Assembly: GCF_032362555.1 (NCBI RefSeq)
Contig: NC_083527.1
Span: forward strand, 4,650,001 to 4,714,000
Reading direction: 5' to 3'
Length of the DNA: 64,000 bases
From: Amyelois transitella
Taxonomy: Eukaryota; Arthropoda; Insecta; Lepidoptera; Pyralidae
Shown here: positions 39,501 through 47,969 of the stretch, piece by piece
How the letters are laid out: the number at the start of each line of letters is the position of its first letter
Position numbering within the stretch: position 1 is the first letter of the stretch
Position numbers and translations under genes: made by a program
Notes under the pieces: generated by a model
What the model saw: the letters and a program-made list of their open reading frames with translations, nothing else
Told to the model about the DNA's origin: nothing
Databases searched by the model: none

Positions 39501-42500
39501 ATGAATTCTTCTTTTTAAGAAAGTATTTTGATCTTTAGTCTTAGTGCCTCCACATTCCCCATTGTTCTGTCCCTTATCAGTTCACGATCTTCCAGGTTAC
39601 GAGATCCGTGGGCTGGAGAACATTCCGGAAGGTCCATTCCTGGTGATATACTACCACGGCGCCCTGCCAATAGACATGTACTACTTCATAGCCAGGATGC
39701 TGCTGTTCAAGCGGCGGCATATACACACGGTCGCCGACCGGTTCATGTTTAAAATACCAGGTATTTATGTGACGAACTATTGCACCCTTCACGCTAAACG
39801 TGGCTTTTGTGCCTTTTGAGGACTCTGCTCTGTCTAACCCGTAAGGAAAGACATGCTCATAATATGGTCAAGGAAGGAAGAGGTTACTTACAGAAGAAAC
39901 AAACAAATTGAAAAATATTCACATTTCGCAAAAAAAAAAACAAGTTTTTTTATAATCTTACTCACAATTCCATCCATCCACATAATAATAACAATCAGGT
40001 TGATGATTTAAGAATGCGACAAGACTGTGTCGTATGCGACAGAGCTATATGAATGTATGCGCCGTGTGGTTCCCGGCACCAATAAAAAAAAGAATAGCAC
40101 CATTCCATCTCGTTCCCATGGATGTCGTAAAAGGCGACTAAGGGATAGGCTTACAAACTTCTTTCAGGCGATAGGCTAGCAAGCTGTCACTATTTGCATC
40201 TCAATTCTATCATTGAGCCAAACATCAAAAGCCCTATTCAAGGTTGTTGGCTCTATCTATCCCGCAAGGGCTATAGACGTAATTATAGATAGATAGATAG
40301 ACTCTTTACTGCACCACAAGAAAAAGAAAAATAGAAAAAAAAACCACTAGTAATGAGGTACAAAGGAGGTCTTATCGCTAAAGCAATCTCTTCCAGTTAA
40401 CCTTAGGGATTGACTGGAAGGCCAGGATTATATGTATGTATGTGTATATGACGGCCTCTGTGGCACGGCGGTAATACGCTTGTCTGTGACATCGGAGGTC
40501 CCGGGTTCGAATCACGGTCAGGGCATGATGAGGAAAGAACTTTCTCTGATTGGTCAGGGTCTTGGATGTTAATCCATCTAAGTATTTACTATAAAATATA
40601 GTATCGTTGAGTTAGTATCTCGTAACACAAGTTTCGAACTTACTTCGGGGCTAACAAGGATACCCATTGATATCAAAAATATATACAAAAATATATAATC
40701 AATTTACTGAACTTTTGCATTTATATTTCGTTTATTAGTGTTACAACGAACTTATGTAGTTTTTTTTATGTACTATTTAAAGTTCTTATGTAAGTGATGT
40801 GAAATATGTGTTTATATAAGAATAAAAGTGTACAAACGCGTGCGCACGCGCCGCAGGCTGGGCGTCGCTGCTGGAGGGGCTGAGCGTGATCCCGGGCACG
40901 GTGGCGCAGTGCGCGGGCGTGCTGCGCGCGGGCAGCCCGCTGGCCATCTCGCCGGGCGGCGTGTTCGAGGCGCAGTTCGGCGACCACGAGTACCGGCTGC
41001 ACTGGAAGGCGCGCGTCGGCTTCGCCAAGGTCGCGCAGGAGGCCAAAGTGGTCAGTTCCCATTCATTTATATTATACGTACACCAGTCACCCTGTATATA
41101 TATATATATATGTATATATACAGGGTGACTTTTAATTCAACTGCATAAATTTAACTGTTAAGTGTAATCATCTAAAGGGTATTTAAAAACGTTATAAGAA
41201 AAATATCGGTTCATATTTCAGAAAGTACGAAAAAAAATTTAAGTATCAAAATCCACGATCCTAAATACGTCATACCTATCACTCCGGCCGGCGGAAAAGC
41301 GACGCGTAAGATTCAGAGGTCAACGACACAATTCATTCAGCTGAGCGATCTCGACAACTCTGTACTTTATTTGATCTTGATACTAGAAAAATAATTTATT
41401 TTTCAGACATTTATTTAAATGTTTAGTTTTAATTTCTTTTTGTAGTATTGGTCTGTATAAAGCGTGTGACGTAGTTTTTGACGGTTTTTTAAATGTGAAA
41501 ATGATGACGTTTAATTTAAATAAAAATAGGCTCAAACGGCTCAGAAGCATGGGTATAGTCTATGTTTAAATGGATGCAGTTGTTTTAAATGTCACCCTGT
41601 ATATATGTATATACCTATTTATATAGACTAGCTGTCCTCGCAAACGTTGTTTTGCCATACCTTTACCTAAATAATATTAAATGACGATTGATCAGTTATC
41701 GACCGGTGATGAAAAATGATTAAATTAATAAATGGCTATTAAAAAATAGGGCTAAGCTGATAAAATTTAGGGTTGTATGTATTTTTAATGCGACATAACA
41801 AAAGAAATAAGAAAATAAAAAATCTAAGAATTAAAAAAAAAAATTAAGGATTCAGGCGACTGGATGTGTAACCATGATCGATGCAACACGGGTTTGGTGC
41901 CCCTGCAAAGGTTGTATAGGTCAGATGGCAGTCGCTTCATGTAAAGACCTGACTCACCCAATCTAGGATCCATGCTCAAAGTCATGCCCCGGGTATAGTA
42001 CGGGAACGAATATTTTTTTGAGAGACTAGAAATTTATATATCTAGACTAATATTATAAAGCTGAAGAGTTTGTTTATTTGAACGCGGTAATCTCAGCAAC
42101 TACTGGTTCGAATTGAAAAATTCTTTTTGCGTCGAATAGACCAGTAATCGAGGAAGGCTTTAAACTATATTACATCACGCTGCAACTATTAGGATCGAAG
42201 AAAAATGTGAAATGGAAAATGAGAAAAAAAATAATTCACCCTTGAGGGCTTCAATGCTGCTCAAAATACTTATTCCACGCGGGAGGAGTCACGGGCACAG
42301 CTAGTAAGATATTGTTCAAATTCAAAATTAATAATTGTCAAAACTTTTAGTTTCACAACATTGGTTGACGTCAAATAAGTTGATTGCCGCTTCCAAGGTA
42401 GAAGAAGCGGTGACAAACTGCACTGCAGCATTTACTTTAACAACGTCAACTTCACAAATTATATATATTTAGTTCGAAACCCACATTAACTTATTATTGT

Positions 42501-43897
42501 TCCATCTCCTCACAGCCCATCATCCCGATGTTCACCCAGAACGTGCGCGAGGCGTTCCGCACGGTGGGCTGGCTGCGGGGCGTGTGCCTGCGCATCTACG
42601 CCGCCACCAGGATCCCCCTGGCGCCCGTGTACGGCGGGTTCCCGGTCAAGCTCATCACCCACCTGGGGGAGCCGATACCGTACGATCCTGATCTGACGCC
42701 GGAACAGCTGCAGAAGAAGGTAATTATATATATATTTATATGTATAAATTTTAAGGTAATTAATTATATATATAAATTTGTAAGTACCTACAGTAGTTTA
42801 AAATGCCGTGTGGTTCCCGGCACCAATACAAGAAAGAATAGGACTACTACATCCCTTTACCATGGATTTCGTAAAAAGCGACTAAGGGATAGGCTTACAA
42901 ACTTGCGATTCGTTTTTAGGCGATGGGTTAGAAACCTGTCACTACCTATTTGAAATAAATACTAAATAGCTGAACGTGGCCATTCAGTCTTTTCAAGACT
43001 GTTGGCTCTGTCTAACCCGCAAGGGATATAGACGTGACCATATGTATGTACTTTAAAATGGAACCACTCCATGTCTTTCCCATGGATGATGTAGAAGGCT
43101 AAGACTAAGGGATAGGCTTATAAACTTGCAATTTCTCTTTGGAGACGATGGGCCATAGTAATCTGTCGCTATATGATACTCAATTATATCATAAAGCCAC
43201 AGCTGAAACTGGTCTTTGTATGTATACGGCACTAGCTTTTATCCGCACCTTCGCCCTCGTGACTTTAGCGCTGTCTACAAAAAGCGACGAATTAATCGCC
43301 ATCTCCAAAAAAGCGCCGAATTAGGCACCACCAGCAATATTTACCTATAATATATTTTTTTCGCAAATCTGACGGAAATATAAATACATAATAAATAAAA
43401 TCTTTATTTGCTAATAGAATAGAATATGGTTAACAATAAAAGTAACAAACATTATTGGTGTTTATTGAGGTCTGGGTGTCCTAAAATGCGAAAAAAATCA
43501 TGTTACGCTTACAATGTACTTTTAATGAAGAAAAAGGAAATTACCTAACTTTTAAAGAAAGTATGCAGAGATCGTGGTTAGTTGGAAGATGCAGTCTCCG
43601 CCTAACCATCCGGGGAAAAGGCGTGATTTTATGTATGTTTTGTATGTACTTTTAATTTAATCAATGTTTTTAACCTTTCAGGTAGCCAACGCGATATCAA
43701 AACTAGTAGACGAGCATCAAAGAGTGCCAGGTAACATACTCCTAGCGCTCACCGAGAGAATTATAGAGTTGCCGAAACACCCTAAACACAAAACATCACA
43801 AAAAACAGACAAATCTTACACGAACGGAAAATGCCACAACGGCAAAGTGAAAGAGGCTGATGACAGCTTGAGTGAAAGAGATAAAAAAGTGTCGTAG
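21467..43897 (+). CDS. TMEM68: TMEM68 acyltransferase (DIESL homologue), six shared exons with two alternative first exons
   Basis: Shared exons are 37640-37778, 38820-38914, 39596-39760, 40857-41050, 42516-42719 and 43682-43897. With first exon 21467-21524 the protein is 356 residues; with 24308-24449 it is 384 (human about 324). The first shared exon encodes a long hydrophobic stretch (LTPVIVTFLLPAVIILLIY), one or two ER membrane segments. Then come WHGYEIRGLE, the acyltransferase block I as YYHGALPID (H118 and D124 in the short form), FKIPG, SPGGVFEAQF (residues 184-191, the block III equivalent) and PIIPMFTQNVREAFR, all diagnostic of TMEM68. The family acylates diacylglycerol in the ER to make triacylglycerol by a DGAT1/2-independent route. 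Exons 5 and 6 end almost every codon in G or C, while the last exon does not. The C-terminal 35 residues are polar and lysine-rich, longer than in vertebrates. Confidence 0.93.
22471..22645 (-). mobile_element. Family A copy next to a long hairpin
   Basis: Ends at AAGAATCCCAAGTTCATAAG, followed by a piece of tRNA-SINE-like sequence (ACCGCTGCACCACTG) and the hairpin at 22682. A tail fragment follows at 22776-22850. Confidence 0.65.
22682..22769. repeat. 43-bp near-perfect inverted repeat with 2-base loop
   Basis: Arms 22682-22724 and 22727-22769 share GTTGGGCCAAATTCAGTAT, with two mismatches. It lies between two family A pieces in the TMEM68 intron. Confidence 0.9.
22955..23270 (-). mobile_element. 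LINE-like fragment in first TMEM68 intron
   Basis: Begins CTAGTTTTTACCCGCAGCTT and ends in AAATGAACATACTTTTGCAT. Pieces recur at 3220-3450, 25300-25445 and 63235-63420, sharing TTCTTGAAATTTTGCGTA-like and GTTAACTCTTCACGC-like blocks. Confidence 0.45.
24050..24307 (+). promoter_or_regulatory. Candidate internal promoter for TMEM68 first exon B
   Basis: Upstream of the exon B ATG. It contains an initiator-like CTCAGTCAG near 24083 and a CG-containing stretch in an otherwise AT-rich intron. Inferred from the open first exon only. Confidence 0.3.
24308..24449 (+). CDS. TMEM68: TMEM68 alternative first coding exon B
   Basis: ATG to a GTATGT donor, 47 codons plus one base, beginning MVETQCVDGTVKAY, with a hydrophobic segment IAIAVAGFYMGIF near its end. 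The carried-over base is the same phase as exon A, so it also joins the acceptor at 37640 in frame (CTG leucine). The open frame, strong donor and matching phase support a second promoter about 2.8 kb downstream of exon A. No acceptor is needed if it is a true first exon. Confidence 0.55.
25590..25715 (+). mobile_element. LINE 3'-end fragment
   Basis: TTTAAACTTTATTGCACGAA ... GGCGGACTAAATGCTAGAAG ... CAACCATTGGGTCTGACAGA. The middle recurs at 13915-13975, and its reverse complement at about 33000-33030. This is a common lepidopteran LINE 3' end; the clade is not assigned. Confidence 0.5.
28584..28654. repeat. Perfect 33-bp inverted repeat with 5-base loop
   Basis: Arms 28584-28616 and 28622-28654 (TTTCCATAATGTGTAC... 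and its exact reverse complement) around CCACA. In the TMEM68 intron. Confidence 0.9.
30537..30800 (+). mobile_element. Family A copy, one of the most complete
   Basis: GTTGCCGTGTGGTTCCCGGT to AGACGTGAACATATGTATGT. A minus-sense tail fragment follows at 30863-30968. Confidence 0.75.
33615..33877 (-). mobile_element. Family A copy, complete
   Basis: ACATACATACATATAGTCAC to GCCGGGAACCACACAGCACC. Confidence 0.75.
34790..35235. mobile_element. Diverged copy of the short inverted-repeat family
   Basis: Shares GGTTGCATCCTC near 34815 and the AAAACCTGACTTACCC block near 35158 with the element at 14094, with a longer interior. Boundaries are uncertain. Confidence 0.4.
35815..35985 (+). mobile_element. 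LINE-like 3' end in TMEM68 intron
   Basis: CACGCAAAAACTACTGAACC ... TTTACCCCGCAGTTCTCGCG ... GCGGACGAAGTCGCGGGCGG. Close reverse-complement match at 15300-15435 in a GPATCH1 intron. Confidence 0.5.
36531..37300 (+). repeat. Family A copy whose tail is tandemly repeated (103-bp unit)
   Basis: A family A element from 36531 (GCCGTGTGGTTCCCGGTACC) is followed by about five further copies of its last 103 bases. The unit runs from ATTAAGCTTAACAGCTGAAC to ATATGTATGTATGTTAT, with repeats starting near 36797, 36900, 37003, 37106 and 37209. Copies differ by a few bases (GTCTACTCCG against GTCTACCCCG), unlike the uniform ODC array. Confidence 0.85.
37300..37552 (-). mobile_element. Family A copy facing the 103-bp array
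   Basis: Minus-sense element joined to the array through its ATAC repeat, ending TTGGTGCCGGGAAATGTGTG. It ends only 88 bases before the TMEM68 acceptor at 37640. Confidence 0.7.
37878..37935. repeat. GGAAT-type microsatellite in TMEM68 intron
   Basis: Imperfect 5-base repeats of GGAAT/AGAAT/CGAAT, about 100 bases after the exon 2 donor. Confidence 0.75.
37960..38240 (+). mobile_element. Longest copy of the RTE-like 3' end, with a coding remnant
   Basis: The plus-strand frame from 37960 reads GVRRPRRTYLDLIKDVLAKG then QVKSTRNRR, resembling the basic C-terminal end of non-LTR retrotransposon reverse-transcriptase proteins. It becomes untranslated and ends in the GTAT tail. A remnant, not a gene. 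Confidence 0.55.
38291..38482 (-). pseudogene. Remnant of a non-LTR retrotransposon protein C-terminus
   Basis: On the minus strand an open frame without a start codon reads GWYGHVKRREESHVM, then KRGRGRPPLTW and SNIQKDLKQAQ, and stops at 38291. The WYGHV...GRPP..W pattern is the usual C-terminal tail of RTE-like reverse-transcriptase proteins. The rest of the element is absent. Confidence 0.65.
38512..38800 (-). mobile_element. Repeat with GACGAAGTCGCGGGC end, TMEM68 intron
   Basis: Near-full copy of the family at 2618-2860, reversed: begins GTGCCCGCGACTTCGTCCGC and ends in CTTCAGCTTTATAACATTAG. Confidence 0.55.
38965..39330. mobile_element. Two opposed family A pieces in TMEM68 intron
   Basis: Minus-sense piece 38965-39188 ends GGGAACCACACGGCACTG; plus-sense piece 39236-39322 starts GCCGTTCCGTGTGGTTCCCG. 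Confidence 0.65.
40060..40284 (+). mobile_element. Family A copy
   Basis: GCCGTGTGGTTCCCGGCACC to GGCTATAGACGTAATTATAG, followed by a GATA microsatellite in place of ATGT. Confidence 0.7.
40453..40660 (+). mobile_element. tRNA-derived SINE in TMEM68 intron
   Basis: The head GGCCTCTGTGGCACGGCGG carries an A-box-like sequence, and GGTTCGAATC at about 40505 is a perfect B box, so it derives from a tRNA gene with an internal Pol III promoter. The body (TATCGTTGAGTTAGTATCTC) is shared with 13238-13365 and 48975-49185. It has no matching acceptor stem and is not a functional tRNA. Confidence 0.75.
41121..41599. mobile_element. 479-bp Tc1/mariner-like MITE in TMEM68 intron
   Basis: Ends CAGGGTGACTTTTAATTCAA and, inverted, CAGGGTGACATTTAAAACAA, continuing to ACTGCAT on both sides. 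It sits in a TA-rich run, so the TA target duplication is ambiguous. Nearly full-length relative at 53066-53541. Confidence 0.75.
42040..42310 (+). mobile_element. Repeat with GTCACGGGCACAGCTAGTA end, TMEM68 intron
   Basis: Starts CTAGACTAATATTATAAAGC and carries AACTACTGGTTCGAATTGAA in the middle; same family as 2618-2860. Lies 206 bases before TMEM68 exon 6. Confidence 0.55.
42804..43052 (+). mobile_element. Family A copy downstream of TMEM68 exon 6
   Basis: GCCGTGTGGTTCCCGGCACC to GACCATATGTATGTAC; a second, more diverged piece follows to about 43200. Confidence 0.7.
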
Positions 43898-44704
43898 ACT
43901 CAATTTGGTAGTGTAATAATAATGACTTTTTAATTTAGTGCCCTTACGTAATAAGACGCGAAATCAAACGCGGGTATCTTTCATATTGATAATGTCGCGC
44001 GTTTGAATTTTATGTAATTTTTTTAATTGACTATGAGGTAGTAAATATAAAATATTTGACTCCAGTTATAACAGAGAAAGCAAAGGTTATTATTTCTTGT
44101 TTCATGATTTTTTAGGAAAATCCTAAATTTCATTCCACACGGTGAAGCATAAACCTTTAAAAATATATATTAACATAAATTTCAACTTTTTTTCTGTAAG
44201 TTTCCAAAAATAGAATAAGTTTATATTTATTATGTTTTTTTGACGTTAATAATATTATTTTTTTCAAATATTGACTAATTTAAATTATTGAAAAAGTTTT
44301 GAAAATTGTGAAAAGGTTTGCAATTTTTATACCAAGCTTTGTTGTTATCTTCGAAACGTATTTCCAATTTCGGCAATTGTATGCATTTATTGAAAGACAA
44401 TGTTAAATTTTAAAGTACAAATTAAGGCACATTATAGAAAAATATTTATGTATATTGGTCGGATATGACGTAAGAGAATGTAGGCAATTATAACATTTCA
44501 AGTAATAGATGTACATTTGGTAACTATCGCGCTAGAAGTCACGGAAGGACTTCGGATTTCTTCAATACTAGACCACTCTGTTAATTCGATATCATCCATC
44601 TGACAAGACGATTATTTTTGACGTGAATTATTATCGATAGTTTGCCAATACTTTTTCCCGATACTTACAATTAACAGAGTATATCAAGGCATGAGTGGAT
44701 CAAC

Positions 44705-44710
44705 AATAAA
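44705..44710 (+). terminator. Possible TMEM68 polyadenylation signal
   Basis: AATAAA about 810 bases after the TMEM68 stop, the first clear one noticed downstream. Not confirmed by transcript data. Confidence 0.4.
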
Positions 44711-47700
44711 AGATAGTTACCAAAAGTATAGCTATGTTTTTTATTAGACAAAGTGTGTAAAAAAGCGATTAATTACTTAATATTTATATTTATTAGCCTA
44801 CGCGTAGGTTCCAAAAGCATTTACTTAAATTTCTGGTGATATTTATATAGTGCATTATTCGAATACTCATTATCATTTATTTATTTTGTTTAGAAATTAG
44901 GTTTAGCATTGTAATTAGATTGAAAAAGTAGTTAACAATTTGACAGAAAAGAGTCTGGAAGGAAGGAAAATGAATTGTAAATTACACCAAAATTTTATTT
45001 TCTATTAGTATCTTCTATTAATTATATATATTCTTTTAAAAACAAGTATAAAAATACAGAATACTTTTAACAATTGTTTTAGTGTCCATATGAGTCAGTC
45101 AGTGAATTGTTGGTATAGTTAATATTTATTTCAATTGATTTAAAACATGAACGTGGTGACATATCATTCTATTTTGTTGAAAAACATATAATTTTTTTCA
45201 GACTATTTCTGTCACGTTGTAACATAGTTTACGTCATTATTTTCTTAGTTTTAAGAAAATCGGTACAATATTGTTCGAGTTACTATTCGTTTTAGGTATG
45301 TAATAGCTATTCACTATACATATTTATTGGTTTTAATTTGAAATCAAGCTATAATTTATATAACTTCCAATTATTGTAAATGTGTAAGTGTGTATGTTGT
45401 GTAAATTTTGACATAGGTAGGTTTGGAAATCTTAGAGGGCCAGCGCTACCTTCTGATGTAAAGTTCTTGAGTCCACGCGAACAAAGTGGTACCAGGTGCG
45501 AATGCGAGTAAAATATAAAGAAATTCGGCAACATTTTCGAATTTATTTTAATGTTTCATTTTTGTAATTGTAAACTAGTGCATTGTATATACAAAGGTAA
45601 TAGTCACAAAACAACAAGGCTTCGCTAGCTGAAGTATGAAGAAAAAATCTGAACCCATAAATCATTAAAGTACGCCCCTGTAGTAGTGACGCCCACATGG
45701 CGTTACAGTGGCAGCCATTTTGTTTACACGCCTAATGTTTTCGTGAAAGTGTATAGAAAATTTGCAAATAATAATCCATGAGTTTTCATTGAAATAAATA
45801 ATTGAATTGGTAGCCACTAATTGTATGAATTATACTCAAACACAACAGAAAATGCTTTGTGCCAATACGAATTGTATGCAGGTTTGTACCAAATTAGTTT
45901 TTAAAATGAATTCGTATGACAGTATTCAAAATAAAATACTCAGAGATTCGGATGTATACTTACTTATTATGTTACAAAACAAAGTTTACGAAACTATAAA
46001 TGTTGAAATTCGTTTGAAATATCAATAACTAATTAAACATAGGTACCATTATATCGTTTATTAATGTGATTGAATCAAATTCTTCAGAGATTCTACAATT
46101 TGTTTTAGTCTGTAGTTCTCTTTGGGCGCTTCCATAGGCGGTGTATGCACTACCTACTTATAAATAATATAATTTTTAAAATTATTGTATTGTTCAAAAC
46201 AGATATCTTCACTAACCTATCACCTTTTTGGATGATGCACCAAATGGAACCACCACGTGGAATGTTCGTGTAAAAACCACAGGGCGTCAACTCTATAAAT
46301 GTAATGTACCAAGTACCTTAGGATTTATTTAGTGTTGCCAAGATCGGCAACGCTAATTACCCTATCTATACATTATTGGTACATTATTTTCTGCAAGCTT
46401 AATGAACCGCATTTTTACGGGGACTAGAAAAAATTATATGTATAAATTGAAAATCCGCTACCAATAGTGTATCGGGTAGATGGCAGCACTAGTATGGGCA
46501 TTTAAAATGTATAAAATTGTATAGTTATAAAGCTAACCATTGCTGTAGAGTGCCAGATTTTTATACCAAAATTATTTGTATATTAGAGTGCGATTGTATT
46601 GTTTATAATTAAAATACTTAATTGCAAACGAATACTTATATTTAAATATAAGGAAATATTTTTATTATTTTGTTTTATTTTCTTCAGTTCCTTGGCCTTA
46701 TTCGATACCCATAAAATATAATAAGTAGTCCACCATTTTGGATTAAAAGCAATTTAGGGTAAAGTTCAACTACAGGTACGCGAGCGCAGTAGGGAGTTAG
46801 AGCTATATTCAAAATAAAAACAATCATAAATTCATTCCAAGACATGTATTCGAAAAGCATTTTGCTACAAATATTTTGCGAAACCCATCTAGTGAAACAT
46901 TGAATAATCCATTACATCGATCATTTCACAATAAGGAATGTCCGCTAAACTACGTGTAAATATAAAATTATATGAAATGAATTAAGTAAATACAGTTCGG
47001 CAGTTTGTTTGTGATTTAGGCAGAGGTAATGCCAAAATAATTTGAGCCTTATGTTATAGAAAAAACAAAGGTTCAAAAAACAATTTCTCATTAATTATGG
47101 ATGAAATTGTTAGTTGTGACGAAAATTCTAAACGCTTACATGTATCTACTCATCTATATATAATATATAAAAGTTACACATTGCAAAAATTCCAATATTA
47201 ATTATTCTATCATCATTTAAAATGAAATAGTTAAAAACATTTTCCAAACAAAAAACGTTAACCAAGTAAATTAGTTAAAAAAGAAAATTCTTATTAATAA
47301 ATCACAATTTTCAAATTAATAAGACAATGTTGATAAGTATTTTAACCAAGTCAAAAATACGCTAATCTTCCGTTTTGATGAATTGTATAAGGGAAAATAC
47401 AATGAAAGTCAAAACTGAACGTATCCCCATACAAACAACGTATGTAAATGCCTTGTCAAAGTATGTAAATTTTACTTCTGTATTTTTTTCTTATAATTCT
47501 GCATGGGTATACGTCCTCAAGCCATCGCTTACATCTGTGACATTATTTAAATGATACGTGAACAAAAAAACACAGAAACAGATAATGGATAAAACAATAT
47601 TACAATATTAAAAAAAAAATTGTCTCGCATGTCAGCACTAACGACACCTCTAGTAAAATGCGCGTCAAAAGTAATAATGTCAATCACAAGTGGCCTTATA

Positions 47701-47886
47701 CTTTTTGTTAAAAGTTAAACGAATTTCCCAAAAGATCAACCATATTTGATGTTTTACCATCAAATACGGTCGATCTTTTAGAAAATTCGAAATTGCATAC
47801 ACAATTGCAAAAGAGTAATAAAACAAATAAGAATATACCTTTTGAGAGTGACAGAAAGTCCAATCAGAGCCATCTCTCGGCATAAA

Positions 47887-47892
47887 TTTATT
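47887..47892 (-). terminator. Probable ODC polyadenylation signal
   Basis: AATAAA on the minus strand, 77 bases after the ODC stop codon, a usual distance. Confidence 0.55.
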
Positions 47893-47969
47893 TTACAAGT
47901 TGACAATGATGATAAAAACTCATTCTAGACCGCGCATTTTCATAAAGACATCGTTTACGCCGCCTCGGG

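Larger units (their letters stand above)
43898..47969. other. Spacer between the convergent TMEM68 and ODC genes
   Basis: Begins with the TMEM68 3' UTR and ends with the ODC 3' UTR. It is notably poor in the repeats seen elsewhere. The 73-codon frame at 45807-46028 has no recognised similarity. An imperfect hairpin lies at 47720-47788. Confidence 0.45.

Noticed and set aside
39581..39595. Alternative acceptor TTATCAG 15 bases upstream of TMEM68 exon 4
   Set aside because: It keeps the frame and would add five residues (VHDLP), but TTCCAG at 39595 gives WHGYE, which fits the family. A minor isoform is possible.
40453..40530. Possible tRNA gene
   Set aside because: A and B boxes are present, but no acceptor stem pairs and the same body follows in other copies: a tRNA-derived SINE.
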